Positions 6,058 through 12,373 of a stretch of DNA of 12,373 nt are shown in pieces. Position numbers and translations under genes: made by a program. The DNA is taken from the NCBI GenBank assembly GCA_947461915.1, contig CANHNG010000016.1, positions 1-12,373 on the forward strand, read 5' to 3'. The stretch is from Flavobacteriaceae bacterium. GTDB lineage: Bacteria; Bacteroidota; Bacteroidia; Flavobacteriales; Flavobacteriaceae. Below the pieces are notes generated by a model, which made no database searches, was not told the origin of the DNA, and saw nothing but the letters and a program-made list of their open reading frames with translations. Position 1 is the first letter of the stretch. Each line of letters starts with the position of its first letter.

Positions 6058-8364
6058 TTAAACCATCAAAGAACTCTTTGGTTTCACTAGGACTGGTTTT
6101 CCATTCACAAAAACAGTCATTTCTTTTGTGCCTTCGAGCGTAAATTGTGTTTTGTTGTGTTTCACAGCCACCTCTAATACCTGGTTTCTGAAATTGATTT
6201 TAAAGGAATAGCCCTTCCATTCTTTTGGAATTTTTGGCGAAAAATGAAGCGCGTCATCTTTCACTCGCATTCCGCCAAAACCTTCGACAATACTCATCCA
6301 AGTACCTGCCATGGACGTGATGTGACAGCCTTCTTCCACTTCCTTATTGTAGTCGTCGAGGTCTAATCGAGATGTTCTTAAATAAAACGTATAGGCCATT
6401 TCCATCTTGTCCAATTTAGCCGCCTGAATCGAATGAACGCAAGGAGAAAGGGAACTTTCATGAACGGTAAAGGCTTCGTAAAATTCAAAATTACGTTTTA
6501 ATTCTTCAGTTGAAAAATGATCTTCAAAGAAATAAAATCCTTGTAAAACGTCGGCTTGTTTGATATAAGGGGAACGTAGGATTCTGTCCCAGGACCATTT
6601 TTGGTTAATTGGTCGTTGGCTTTTGTCTAAATCTTTTACGGGAACCAAATCCTTGTCCAAGAATCCGTCTTGTTGCAAATAAATTCCAAGTTCTTCTGAT
6701 TTTGGAAAGTACATGTTGCCAGATACTTTTCTCCAATCCTGCAATTCGGCTTCTGATAATTTTACTTTTTCGATAATTCTTTTGTGGTCTGAGGGATATT
6801 CCAGCGACACTTTTTGAATTTGTTCGAATGCATAGTCAATACACCATTTCGCAATGTAATTGGTGTAGAAATTATTGTTTACGTTGTTTTCATATTCGTT
6901 GGGTCCGGTAACTCCCAAAATCACAAATTGGTTTTTGTCTTTCGAGAAGTTAGCTCTTTGGTGCCAAAAACGAGCAATGCCGATTAACACTTCCAATCCC
7001 TTTTCGGGAATATAGCTGTAATCGCCTGTAAAACGGTGATAGTTGAAGATGGCAAAAGCAATCGCGCCATTTCTATGAATTTCTTCGTGGGTGATTTCCC
7101 ATTCGTTATGGCATTCTTCCCCGTTCATCGTTACCATAGGATACAAGGCCGCACCATTTTTGAATCCCAGATTTTTCTCGGCATTTTCAATCGCTTTGTC
7201 CAATTGATTGTAGCGATAGGTCAATAAATTTCGGGCTACTTGCTGGTCTTTGGTCGCCATGTAAAAGGGTATGCAATAGGCTTCAGTATCCCAGTAGGTA
7301 GAACCACCGTATTTTTCGCCAGTAAACCCTTTTGGACCAATATTCAAGCTCGAATCTTTGCCTAAATACGTTTGGTTCAACTGAAAAATATTAAAACGAA
7401 TCCCTTGTTGCGCTTTGACATCGCCGTCAATTCGGATATCCGACATTTTCCAAATTTTTGACCAGGCATCGATTTGGTCTTGTAGCAATTGGCCATACCC
7501 TTTTTCCAATGCCCATATTATGGCGCTTTCGGCAGCCAAAAGGGTATTATCGTGATTCAAGGAAACGGTATAACCCCCAATTTTTTGAATGGAGGATGTT
7601 GTGCCTTTTGCAACAGTAACGGCATAGTTGAATTGAACTTTCTCTTTGGTTGCCGAGACAATTTCAGGTGAAATATTTAGATTTTTACCATTCGTCCAAA
7701 TACTGTTGGACATAAAAGTTGTGACCTTGAAATGCGTTTTGAAGGTTTGAGCCGTGACAAAAGCTTGATTTTCTTGGTCTTTTGTCCCTAATGGCTCCCA
7801 GAATTTTTCGTCCCAGTTAGCATCTTCATTGGTAACGCCCGCATCGATATAGGGTTTGTAAACTATTTTTGCTTCCTTGTTTAGAGGAGTAATTTCGTAA
7901 TTGATAACGCCCACTTCGTCTAAATTCAAACAAAGAAAACGACGGATGTTCACGGCAATTTCGGTTCCGTTTTGTAAAGTGGCTTCGAAAGAGCGGTTGT
8001 ACCAGCCTTCCTTCATGTTCAATTCGCGACGGAACTTTTCTACTTTGATACACGCATTCAAGTCGAGGTTTTCGCCATTTATTTCAACGTCAATTCCTAT
8101 CCAATTAGGGGCGTTTAAGACTTTAGCGAAATATTTTGGATAGCCGTTTTTCCACCAACCCACTTTGGTTTTATCGGGGTAATAGATGCCCGCAATATAA
8201 CTCCCTTGAAAGGTTTTTCCCGTATAATGCTCTTCAAAATTAGCGCGTTGTCCCATGGCGCCATTGCCTATGCTAAAAAGACTTTCAGATGATTTTACGC
8301 GTTCTTTGTCAAATCCCTCTTCAATGATTGACCAATTGTCGGGTTTTATATAATTTTGATTCAC
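6058..8364 (-). CDS. Glycoside hydrolase family 65 phosphorylase, probably maltose phosphorylase
   Basis: The 768-residue enzyme belongs to GH65, inverting phosphorylases that split alpha-glucobioses with phosphate to beta-glucose-1-phosphate plus glucose. The N-terminal beta-sandwich (from KPDNWSIIEEGFD) leads into the (alpha/alpha)6 barrel with YWDTEAYCIPFY, the catalytic-acid motif GPNEYENNVNNNFYTN with Glu490 (Lactobacillus brevis maltose phosphorylase uses Glu487), KQADVLQG and TVHESSLSPCVHSI. Length fits maltose phosphorylases (about 755-770). Maltose is the best guess, but trehalose, kojibiose or nigerose phosphorylases share these motifs. No signal peptide is seen, so it is cytoplasmic. 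The start is GTG at 8362-8364: an in-frame TAA lies only four codons upstream and the next Met is about 37 codons in, after conserved sequence. AAGAG just upstream may be a weak ribosome site. pgmB, 46 bases upstream, encodes the enzyme that uses the beta-glucose-1-phosphate. Confidence 0.9.
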   Translation of the reverse strand: MNQNYIKPDNWSIIEEGFDKERVKSSESLFSIGNGAMGQRANFEEHYTGKTFQGSYIAGIYYPDKTKVGWWKNGYPKYFAKVLNAPNWIGIDVEINGENLDLNACIKVEKFRRELNMKEGWYNRSFEATLQNGTEIAVNIRRFLCLNLDEVGVINYEITPLNKEAKIVYKPYIDAGVTNEDANWDEKFWEPLGTKDQENQAFVTAQTFKTHFKVTTFMSNSIWTNGKNLNISPEIVSATKEKVQFNYAVTVAKGTTSSIQKIGGYTVSLNHDNTLLAAESAIIWALEKGYGQLLQDQIDAWSKIWKMSDIRIDGDVKAQQGIRFNIFQLNQTYLGKDSSLNIGPKGFTGEKYGGSTYWDTEAYCIPFYMATKDQQVARNLLTYRYNQLDKAIENAEKNLGFKNGAALYPMVTMNGEECHNEWEITHEEIHRNGAIAFAIFNYHRFTGDYSYIPEKGLEVLIGIARFWHQRANFSKDKNQFVILGVTGPNEYENNVNNNFYTNYIAKWCIDYAFEQIQKVSLEYPSDHKRIIEKVKLSEAELQDWRKVSGNMYFPKSEELGIYLQQDGFLDKDLVPVKDLDKSQRPINQKWSWDRILRSPYIKQADVLQGFYFFEDHFSTEELKRNFEFYEAFTVHESSLSPCVHSIQAAKLDKMEMAYTFYLRTSRLDLDDYNKEVEEGCHITSMAGTWMSIVEGFGGMRVKDDALHFSPKIPKEWKGYSFKINFRNQVLEVAVKHNKTQFTLEGTKEMTVFVNGKPVLVKPKSSLMV

Positions 8365-8410
8365 GCTAGCTCTTGTTTAAAAATTTCAAGTTACTGATGT
8401 CTTCTTTTTT

Positions 8411-9067
8411 CTATGGGCTTATCAAAGCTTCAATAAAATTAACATCAACATGGGTAAAATCTGGGAAAATATATTTTGCTTCGTGTAATATCGAGGCTTC
8501 TCCAATTCCTATACTGGTCATTTTTCCAATATTTGCGGCTTGAATCCCCGCAACCGAATCTTCGAAAACAATCGAATCTTCGGGTTTTATCCCCAATAAT
8601 TGGGCTGCAATCAGGAAAACTTCTGGGTGTGGTTTGGCGTTCGAAACATCATTCCCGTCTACAATGGCATCAAAATAGGTGAGTGTTCCTGTTTTTTCGA
8701 GAATAGGCCTAGCATTTTTGCTTGCAGAACCCAATGCGATTAATTGGTTTTGGTCTTTCAAATATTTCAAAATAGGCAAAACACCAGGCAATATTTCACT
8801 GGCATCCATGTCGACGAGATAAGACAAATAATCCTCATTTTTTTGAACGAGCCATTTGTTTTTGTCTTCTCGCGAAGCTGTTGTTTTTCCTAATGCTAAA
8901 ATAATGTCTAAAGAGCGAACCCGACTCACGCCTTTTAACAATTCATTGTGTTCGTGCGTGAATTCAATCCCCAATTGGTCGGCAATTTTTCGCCAAGCCA
9001 AATAGTGGTATTTTGCGGTGTCTACAATAACGCCGTCAAGGTCGAAAATAAATGCTTTTGTACTCAT
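8411..9067 (-). CDS. pgmB: Beta-phosphoglucomutase (HAD superfamily)
   Basis: The 218-residue enzyme converts beta-glucose-1-phosphate to glucose-6-phosphate, linking disaccharide phosphorolysis to glycolysis. HAD motifs are all present: FDLDGVIVDT with nucleophile Asp9 and acid/base Asp11, Ser114 in ALGSASKN (motif II), Lys145 in NAKPHPEVF (motif III), and Glu169-Asp170 in VFEDSVAGIQAA (motif IV, Mg2+). The cap domain lies between residues 16 and about 90 and carries HYLAWR. Length matches characterised beta-PGMs (about 220). The gene is 23 bases after acs and 46 bases before the GH65 phosphorylase. The phosphorylase partner supports beta-PGM activity over other small HAD phosphatases. It is cytoplasmic. 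Confidence 0.93.
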   Translation of the reverse strand: MSTKAFIFDLDGVIVDTAKYHYLAWRKIADQLGIEFTHEHNELLKGVSRVRSLDIILALGKTTASREDKNKWLVQKNEDYLSYLVDMDASEILPGVLPILKYLKDQNQLIALGSASKNARPILEKTGTLTYFDAIVDGNDVSNAKPHPEVFLIAAQLLGIKPEDSIVFEDSVAGIQAANIGKMTSIGIGEASILHEAKYIFPDFTHVDVNFIEALISP

Positions 9068-9090
9068 TAATTACAACAGATTCCAATAGA

Positions 9091-10998
9091 TTACAATCTT
9101 CCGTCCTTAATTTCATCTACGATTTCAGGATTCAATAGGGTTGAGGTGTCTCCAAAGTTAGAGAAATCACCCTCGGCTATTTTGCGAAGAATGCGACGCA
9201 TAATTTTACCCGAACGGGTTTTTGGCAATCCTGAAACAAATTGGATTTTATCTAATTTTGCAATAGGCCCAATATGGTCAGACACATGCTGGTTGATCTC
9301 TTTGGCTAAGTTTTCTCGGTCGCGAGATTCTCCGGATTCTTTAAGGATTACGAAACCATATAACGCATTCCCCTTGATGTCGTGAGGGAATCCCACAATG
9401 GCACTTTCGGCAACGGCCGGATGCTCATTGATGGCATCTTCAATGGGCGCTGTTCCCAGATTGTGTCCTGAAACGATTACCACATCGTCAACACGCCCCG
9501 TGATTCTGTAATAGCCCACTTCATCACGCAAAGCGCCGTCTCCAGTGAAATATTTTCCAGGAAAGGCACTAAAATATGTTTCTTTATAACGCTGGTGATC
9601 TCCCCAAATAGTTCTTGCAATTCCTGGCCATGGAAATTTGATGCACAAACTTCCGGTAACCTGATTTCCTTCAATTTCATTGCGTTTTTCGTCCATTAAT
9701 ACGGGCTGAATTCCCGGCAATGGTAGCGAGGCATAGGTTGGTTTTGTGGGTGTCACGAATGCTAATGGGGAAATCATAATTCCTCCCGTTTCGGTTTGCC
9801 ACCAAGTATCTACTAAGGGGCATCTTTTACCACCAACGTGGTCATTGTACCAGTGCCATGCTTCTTCGTTGATAGGTTCACCAACGGATCCGATGACCTT
9901 TAAGGACTTTAATTGATATTTCTGAACATATTCTAAATTTTCTTTTGCCAAGGCTCGAATGGCTGTTGGCGCAGTATAGAATTGGGTTACTTTGTGTTTT
10001 TCTATGGTTTGCCAAAAACGGCTAAAGTCTGGGTAAGAAGGAACCCCTTCGAAAATCACAGTGGTGGCGCCATTTAATAATGGGCCATACAAGATGTAAG
10101 AGTGTCCGGTAATCCAGCCAATATCGGCGGTACACCAAAAAATATCATTTTCTTCATAACTAAACACATTCTTGAAGGTATAAGCGGAGTATACCATATA
10201 TCCGGCCGTAGTATGCACCATGCCTTTTGGTTTCCCTGTTGAACCCGAGGTATAAAGAATAAACAAAGGGTCTTCGGCATCCATTATTTCGGCAACATTA
10301 TTGTCCGAAGCCTCGTCTAAAAGCGGTTGCAGCCATTGGTCACGCCCTTGTTTCATATCTATTGGGGTGTGGGTTCTTTTGGCTACCAAAACGGTTGAAA
10401 CGCAAGGGCAATTATTCAAAGCATCGTCAACGATTCCCTTTAAATCGATTGACTTGTTCCCGCGATATCCGCCATCAGAAGTGATGACCATTTTGCACGC
10501 GCTATCGTTGATTCTTGCCGCCACTGCCGAAGCTGAAAATCCTGCAAAAACCACAGAGTGGATGGCTCCAATTCGGGCACAAGCCAAAACGGAAACGGCC
10601 AATTCCGGAATCATGGGTAGGTAAATACAAACCCGATCGCCTTTTTTTATGCCTTGTTCCCGCAATACGTTCGCCATTTTTGAAACTCTCGCATGTAATT
10701 CGTTATAGGAAATGTGTTGTGCTTCCTCACTGGGGTCATTTGGCTCGAAGATGATGGCGGTTTTGTCCCCTTTTTTGGTAAGGTGCCTGTCAATACAGTT
10801 TTTAACGATGTTTACTTTGGCATCCACAAACCATTTTATTTTGGCATCGGCCATGTCAAACTCCATTACTTTTTCACATTCTTGATACCAAGTGAAGTTT
10901 TCAGAAGCGATTTTGCCCCAAAATTTTCTAGGTTCCCGAAGGGATTTATTGTAATGTTTGAAATATTGTTCTAAATTTTCTATTTTGTAGTAGCTCAT
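9091..10998 (-). CDS. acs: Acetyl-CoA synthetase (AMP-forming)
   Basis: The 635-residue ligase makes acetyl-CoA from acetate, ATP and CoA through acetyl-AMP. The N-terminal domain typical of Acs (from YYKIENLEQYF, then FWGKIASENFTWY) precedes the AMP-binding core. The P-loop-like YTSGSTGKPKG is at 249-259, DTWWQTETGG places the acetate-pocket Trp near 399-400, and YFTGDGALRDEVGYYRITGRVDDVV forms the hinge to the C-terminal lid. SGKIMRRILRKIAEGD carries the catalytic Lys598, equivalent to the Lys that protein acetyltransferases silence in Salmonella Acs. The length is slightly below the enterobacterial 652. The neighbour upstream, 64 bases away, is an acetate-channel gene, which supports acetate over propionate as substrate. 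No promoter is visible in that gap, so acs is probably read through from it. Confidence 0.96.
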   Translation of the reverse strand: MSYYKIENLEQYFKHYNKSLREPRKFWGKIASENFTWYQECEKVMEFDMADAKIKWFVDAKVNIVKNCIDRHLTKKGDKTAIIFEPNDPSEEAQHISYNELHARVSKMANVLREQGIKKGDRVCIYLPMIPELAVSVLACARIGAIHSVVFAGFSASAVAARINDSACKMVITSDGGYRGNKSIDLKGIVDDALNNCPCVSTVLVAKRTHTPIDMKQGRDQWLQPLLDEASDNNVAEIMDAEDPLFILYTSGSTGKPKGMVHTTAGYMVYSAYTFKNVFSYEENDIFWCTADIGWITGHSYILYGPLLNGATTVIFEGVPSYPDFSRFWQTIEKHKVTQFYTAPTAIRALAKENLEYVQKYQLKSLKVIGSVGEPINEEAWHWYNDHVGGKRCPLVDTWWQTETGGIMISPLAFVTPTKPTYASLPLPGIQPVLMDEKRNEIEGNQVTGSLCIKFPWPGIARTIWGDHQRYKETYFSAFPGKYFTGDGALRDEVGYYRITGRVDDVVIVSGHNLGTAPIEDAINEHPAVAESAIVGFPHDIKGNALYGFVILKESGESRDRENLAKEINQHVSDHIGPIAKLDKIQFVSGLPKTRSGKIMRRILRKIAEGDFSNFGDTSTLLNPEIVDEIKDGRL

Positions 10999-11062
10999 TA
11001 TTGATGGTAATTTTTTTGAATTATTCTTTTCCCTTTTTAAGGCAAGAAAAAGCGGCTTGATT

Positions 11063-11623
11063 TTATAGTGGCAAAATTGTTCTTCCTAATTTTTCATTGA
11101 TTATGATGGCTGCGGCTTCATAAAAAGCAAAAGAACCACATAAAATTCCTTCGTAACCCGCAAGTGTGTGAATGTCTGAATTCCCGGTAAAACTAGCTAC
11201 GGACAATAGCGCAAACAGAATAACCAGAGAACCAAAAATAAGTTTTCCGATAGTGTTGCCGTTTAATGTTCCTATGAAAAAGGCCAAGGTAAAGAACCCC
11301 CACAAGCCCAAATAAAACCCCATTGAAGTGCCGTCCGGCTTTGCCACCCCCATCAAAGGAAGGATCCATAAGGCCACAAGTGACAACCAAAAGAAACCGT
11401 AAGATGTAAAAGCCGACATGGCAAAAATATTTCCTTTTTTCCATTCCATGATACCAGCTATGACTTGCTGTAATCCTCCAAAAAAGATGCCCATGCCCAT
11501 AATCATGGCGTTGAGTTCGAAGAATCCCGCATTATGGATGTTTAATAAAATGGTGGTCATCCCGAACCCGAAAAGTCCCAATGGTGCTGGATTTGCTGTA
11601 GTGTCTTTGATAATTTGTTCCAT
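11063..11623 (-). CDS. satP: Acetate/succinate uptake channel, AceTr (GPR1/FUN34/YaaH) family
   Basis: The 186-residue inner-membrane protein has about six hydrophobic segments. It carries the family signature NPAPLGLFGFGMTT (11-24), which lines the pore, and the family-typical segment GGLQQVIAGIMEWKKGN before the third membrane helix. Length matches E. coli SatP (188). Family members carry acetate, some also succinate, down or with a proton gradient. Directly downstream is acetyl-CoA synthetase, so acetate is the likely physiological substrate: the channel brings it in and Acs traps it. The ATG is at 11621-11623, with a good candidate promoter element 75 bases upstream. The family call is firm; the symbol satP is by similarity. 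Confidence 0.9.
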   Translation of the reverse strand: MEQIIKDTTANPAPLGLFGFGMTTILLNIHNAGFFELNAMIMGMGIFFGGLQQVIAGIMEWKKGNIFAMSAFTSYGFFWLSLVALWILPLMGVAKPDGTSMGFYLGLWGFFTLAFFIGTLNGNTIGKLIFGSLVILFALLSVASFTGNSDIHTLAGYEGILCGSFAFYEAAAIIINEKLGRTILPL

Positions 11624-11697
11624 AAAGATTGAATAAATTTTAAAGTTGGTTTTGGTACTTTTTTTCTAAAAATTACTTTCTATTGCCAGAGAATTCA

Positions 11698-11705
11698 CAA
11701 ATATA
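11698..11705 (-). promoter_or_regulatory. Candidate promoter -7 element for satP-acs
   Basis: The - strand reads TATATTTG, a complete match to TAnnTTTG. No TTG stands at the expected -33 position. Transcription would begin near 11691, leaving a leader of about 68 bases. A 7-base inverted repeat (ATTGCCA 11682-11688, TGGCAAT 11747-11753) flanks it and could be regulatory. This is the only good promoter match found ahead of the satP-acs-pgmB-phosphorylase run. Confidence 0.5.
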
Positions 11706-11810
11706 TCAAACCTACTCGATTTTTTGAATAATTTTTTTACTTCGTTTGGCAATTCTGGATTTTAAAAGGTAGGCTTATATTTATGCTTTTGGAAAAGCTG
11801 TAGTACTAAA

Positions 11811-11841
11811 AACAAAAAACCCACTCGTTGTGAGTGGGTTT
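11811..11841 (-). terminator. Intrinsic terminator of tRNA-Phe
   Basis: On the - strand, AAACCCACTC (11832-11841) pairs with GAGTGGGTTT (11817-11826) as a perfect 10-base stem (seven core pairs plus three A-T pairs) around a 5-base loop. It is followed by TTTTTTGTT. It begins only two bases past the tRNA 3' end at 11844 and is the strongest terminator in the window. Confidence 0.9.
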
Positions 11842-11843
11842 CG

Positions 11844-11916
11844 TGGTACCTCCAGGGATCGAACCAGGGACACATGGATTTTCAGTCCATTGCTCTACCA
11901 TCTGAGCTAAGGTACC
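11844..11916 (-). tRNA. tRNA-Phe (anticodon GAA)
   Basis: The 73-base cloverleaf is complete. The acceptor stem is GGTACCT/AGGTACC with discriminator A, the D-arm includes TTAGCTCAGATGGTAGAGC, the anticodon stem ATGGA/TCCAT holds the loop CTGAAAA with anticodon GAA, and the T-arm includes GGTTCGATCC. The 3' CCA is not encoded (the genome reads CGA after the discriminator), so it must be added by CCA-adding enzyme. It is a single tRNA with its own promoter and terminator. Confidence 0.96.
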
Positions 11917-11976
11917 ATTTTATTAGCTCACTAGACTTCTATTTTTATAGGAGTTCACTGAACTTGTTTGCGGGTG

Positions 11977-12006
11977 CAAATATAGGATGATTTTTAGTTT
12001 ATCCAA
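11977..12006 (-). promoter_or_regulatory. Promoter of tRNA-Phe
   Basis: On the - strand a TTTTG ending in TTG (12004-12006) is followed after 19 bases by TATATTTG (11977-11984). Both boxes and the spacing fit the Bacteroidota housekeeping promoter. It predicts a start near 11970 and a 5' leader of about 54 bases on the pre-tRNA. It lies inside the 142-base gap shared with the divergent coaX gene. Confidence 0.7.
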
Positions 12007-12032
12007 AACAAATATTAAAAAAAATCAATTCG

Positions 12033-12040
12033 TACCTTCG
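12033..12040 (+). promoter_or_regulatory. Possible coaX -7 element
   Basis: TACCTTCG differs by one base from TAnnTTTG and lies 18 bases before the coaX ATG. No TTG is found at the -33 distance. It is plausible only because the divergent tRNA promoter leaves little other room. Confidence 0.3.
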
Positions 12041-12058
12041 CATCGTTAAATACCAATT

Positions 12059-12373
12059 ATGATTCTAACCATTGACGTTGGCAATACCAGAATTAAAGGG
12101 GCTGTATTTGAGGGCGGTACCCTCCTGAATACCTTTGTCTGTATGAAAACGGAACTCCAAAAAAGGATTCAGGATAGCCTAAAAACCCACAAGGAGGTAA
12201 CTGATTTAGTGGTCTCCTCTGTTTCGGACATAGAAAAACACTTTTTTTGCAATTTTGATGAATCTTTAAAAGTTCATTTTGTATCGCACAAAGATTCCTT
12301 TCCGTTTATTAACAAGTATGAAACACCCCAAACTTTAGGGATAGATCGATTGGTGCTTGCTGCGGGTGCAACC
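12059..12373 (+). CDS. coaX: Type III pantothenate kinase, N-terminal 105 residues (3'-truncated by window)
   Basis: The frame opens at ATG 12059-12061 and runs to the window edge without a stop. It begins MILTIDVGNTRIKGAVFEG, where DVGNT is the ATP-phosphate-binding motif of the ASKHA-fold CoaX kinases. Near the end it reads YETPQTLGIDRLVLAAGA, matching the family segment that binds pantothenate and contains the catalytic-site GxDR. The enzyme phosphorylates pantothenate in the first step of coenzyme A synthesis in the cytoplasm. Full CoaX proteins are about 240-260 residues, so well under half is present. In many Bacteroidota coaX is the only pantothenate kinase and is therefore probably essential. 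It is divergent from tRNA-Phe. Confidence 0.92.
   Translation, partial: MILTIDVGNTRIKGAVFEGGTLLNTFVCMKTELQKRIQDSLKTHKEVTDLVVSSVSDIEKHFFCNFDESLKVHFVSHKDSFPFINKYETPQTLGIDRLVLAAGAT

Noticed and set aside
7901..8143. 80-codon open frame on the + strand opposite the GH65 gene
   Set aside because: It lies fully inside conserved GH65 coding sequence on the other strand with no independent support.
9078..9097. Tandem 10-base near-repeat AGATTCCAAT/AGATTACAAT at the acs stop codon
   Set aside because: Only two copies with one mismatch, partly coding; no sign that it is more than chance or minor slippage.
10301..10624. 107-codon open frame on the + strand opposite acs
   Set aside because: It is antisense to conserved acs sequence, has no recognisable domain or start signal, and is explained by codon bias of the real gene.
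11030..11046. Imperfect hairpin in the satP-acs gap
   Set aside because: The stem is interrupted and no T-run follows in the direction of transcription, so it is not a credible terminator or attenuator.
11785..11798. Inverted repeat GCTTTTGGAAAAGC beyond the tRNA terminator
   Set aside because: It is short and has no T-run or adjacent gene end; the real terminator at 11811-11841 already explains transcript ending here.

Overview
The window reads as ordinary chromosome of a Bacteroidota bacterium, most likely Flavobacterium or a close relative. Four things point that way: low GC content, start codons with weak or no Shine-Dalgarno sequence, several upstream sequences matching the Bacteroidota promoter pattern (TTG, about 19 bases, TAnnTTTG), and a secreted protein ending in a type IX secretion (Por) sorting domain. 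The genus is inferred from these traits and not proven. No mobile element, CRISPR array, prophage or integration scar is visible, and I found no convincing new multi-gene system.

Left end, + strand (1-2445): the last 80 codons of uvrC (nucleotide excision repair), followed after 3 bases by a PlpD-type protein. This protein joins an exported patatin phospholipase to a POTRA domain and an outer-membrane beta-barrel. A 121-base gap separates it from the convergent genes on the right.

Middle and right, - strand (11623 down to 2567): seven genes read leftward. They are an acetate/succinate channel (satP type), acetyl-CoA synthetase (acs), beta-phosphoglucomutase (pgmB), a GH65 disaccharide phosphorylase (most like maltose phosphorylase), a glycerophosphodiester phosphodiesterase, a BaiN/HI0933-family flavoprotein, and a secreted RCC1-repeat protein with its own promoter. 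satP and acs together take up and activate acetate. The phosphorylase and pgmB split maltose to glucose plus beta-glucose-1-phosphate and convert the latter to glucose-6-phosphate. The close spacing satP-(64)-acs-(23)-pgmB-(46)-phosphorylase suggests that both carbon-entry routes share a transcript. The phosphodiesterase and flavoprotein genes overlap by 4 bases (ATGA) and probably form a second small unit.

Right end (11811-12373): a tRNA-Phe(GAA) gene on the - strand with a clear promoter and a strong intrinsic terminator, then the divergent start of coaX (type III pantothenate kinase), cut by the window edge.

The points most worth a second look are the PlpD-like autotransporter next to uvrC, the RCC1 protein with a perfect 60-base internal duplication and one decayed blade, and the joining of acetate and maltose-phosphorolysis genes in one run.
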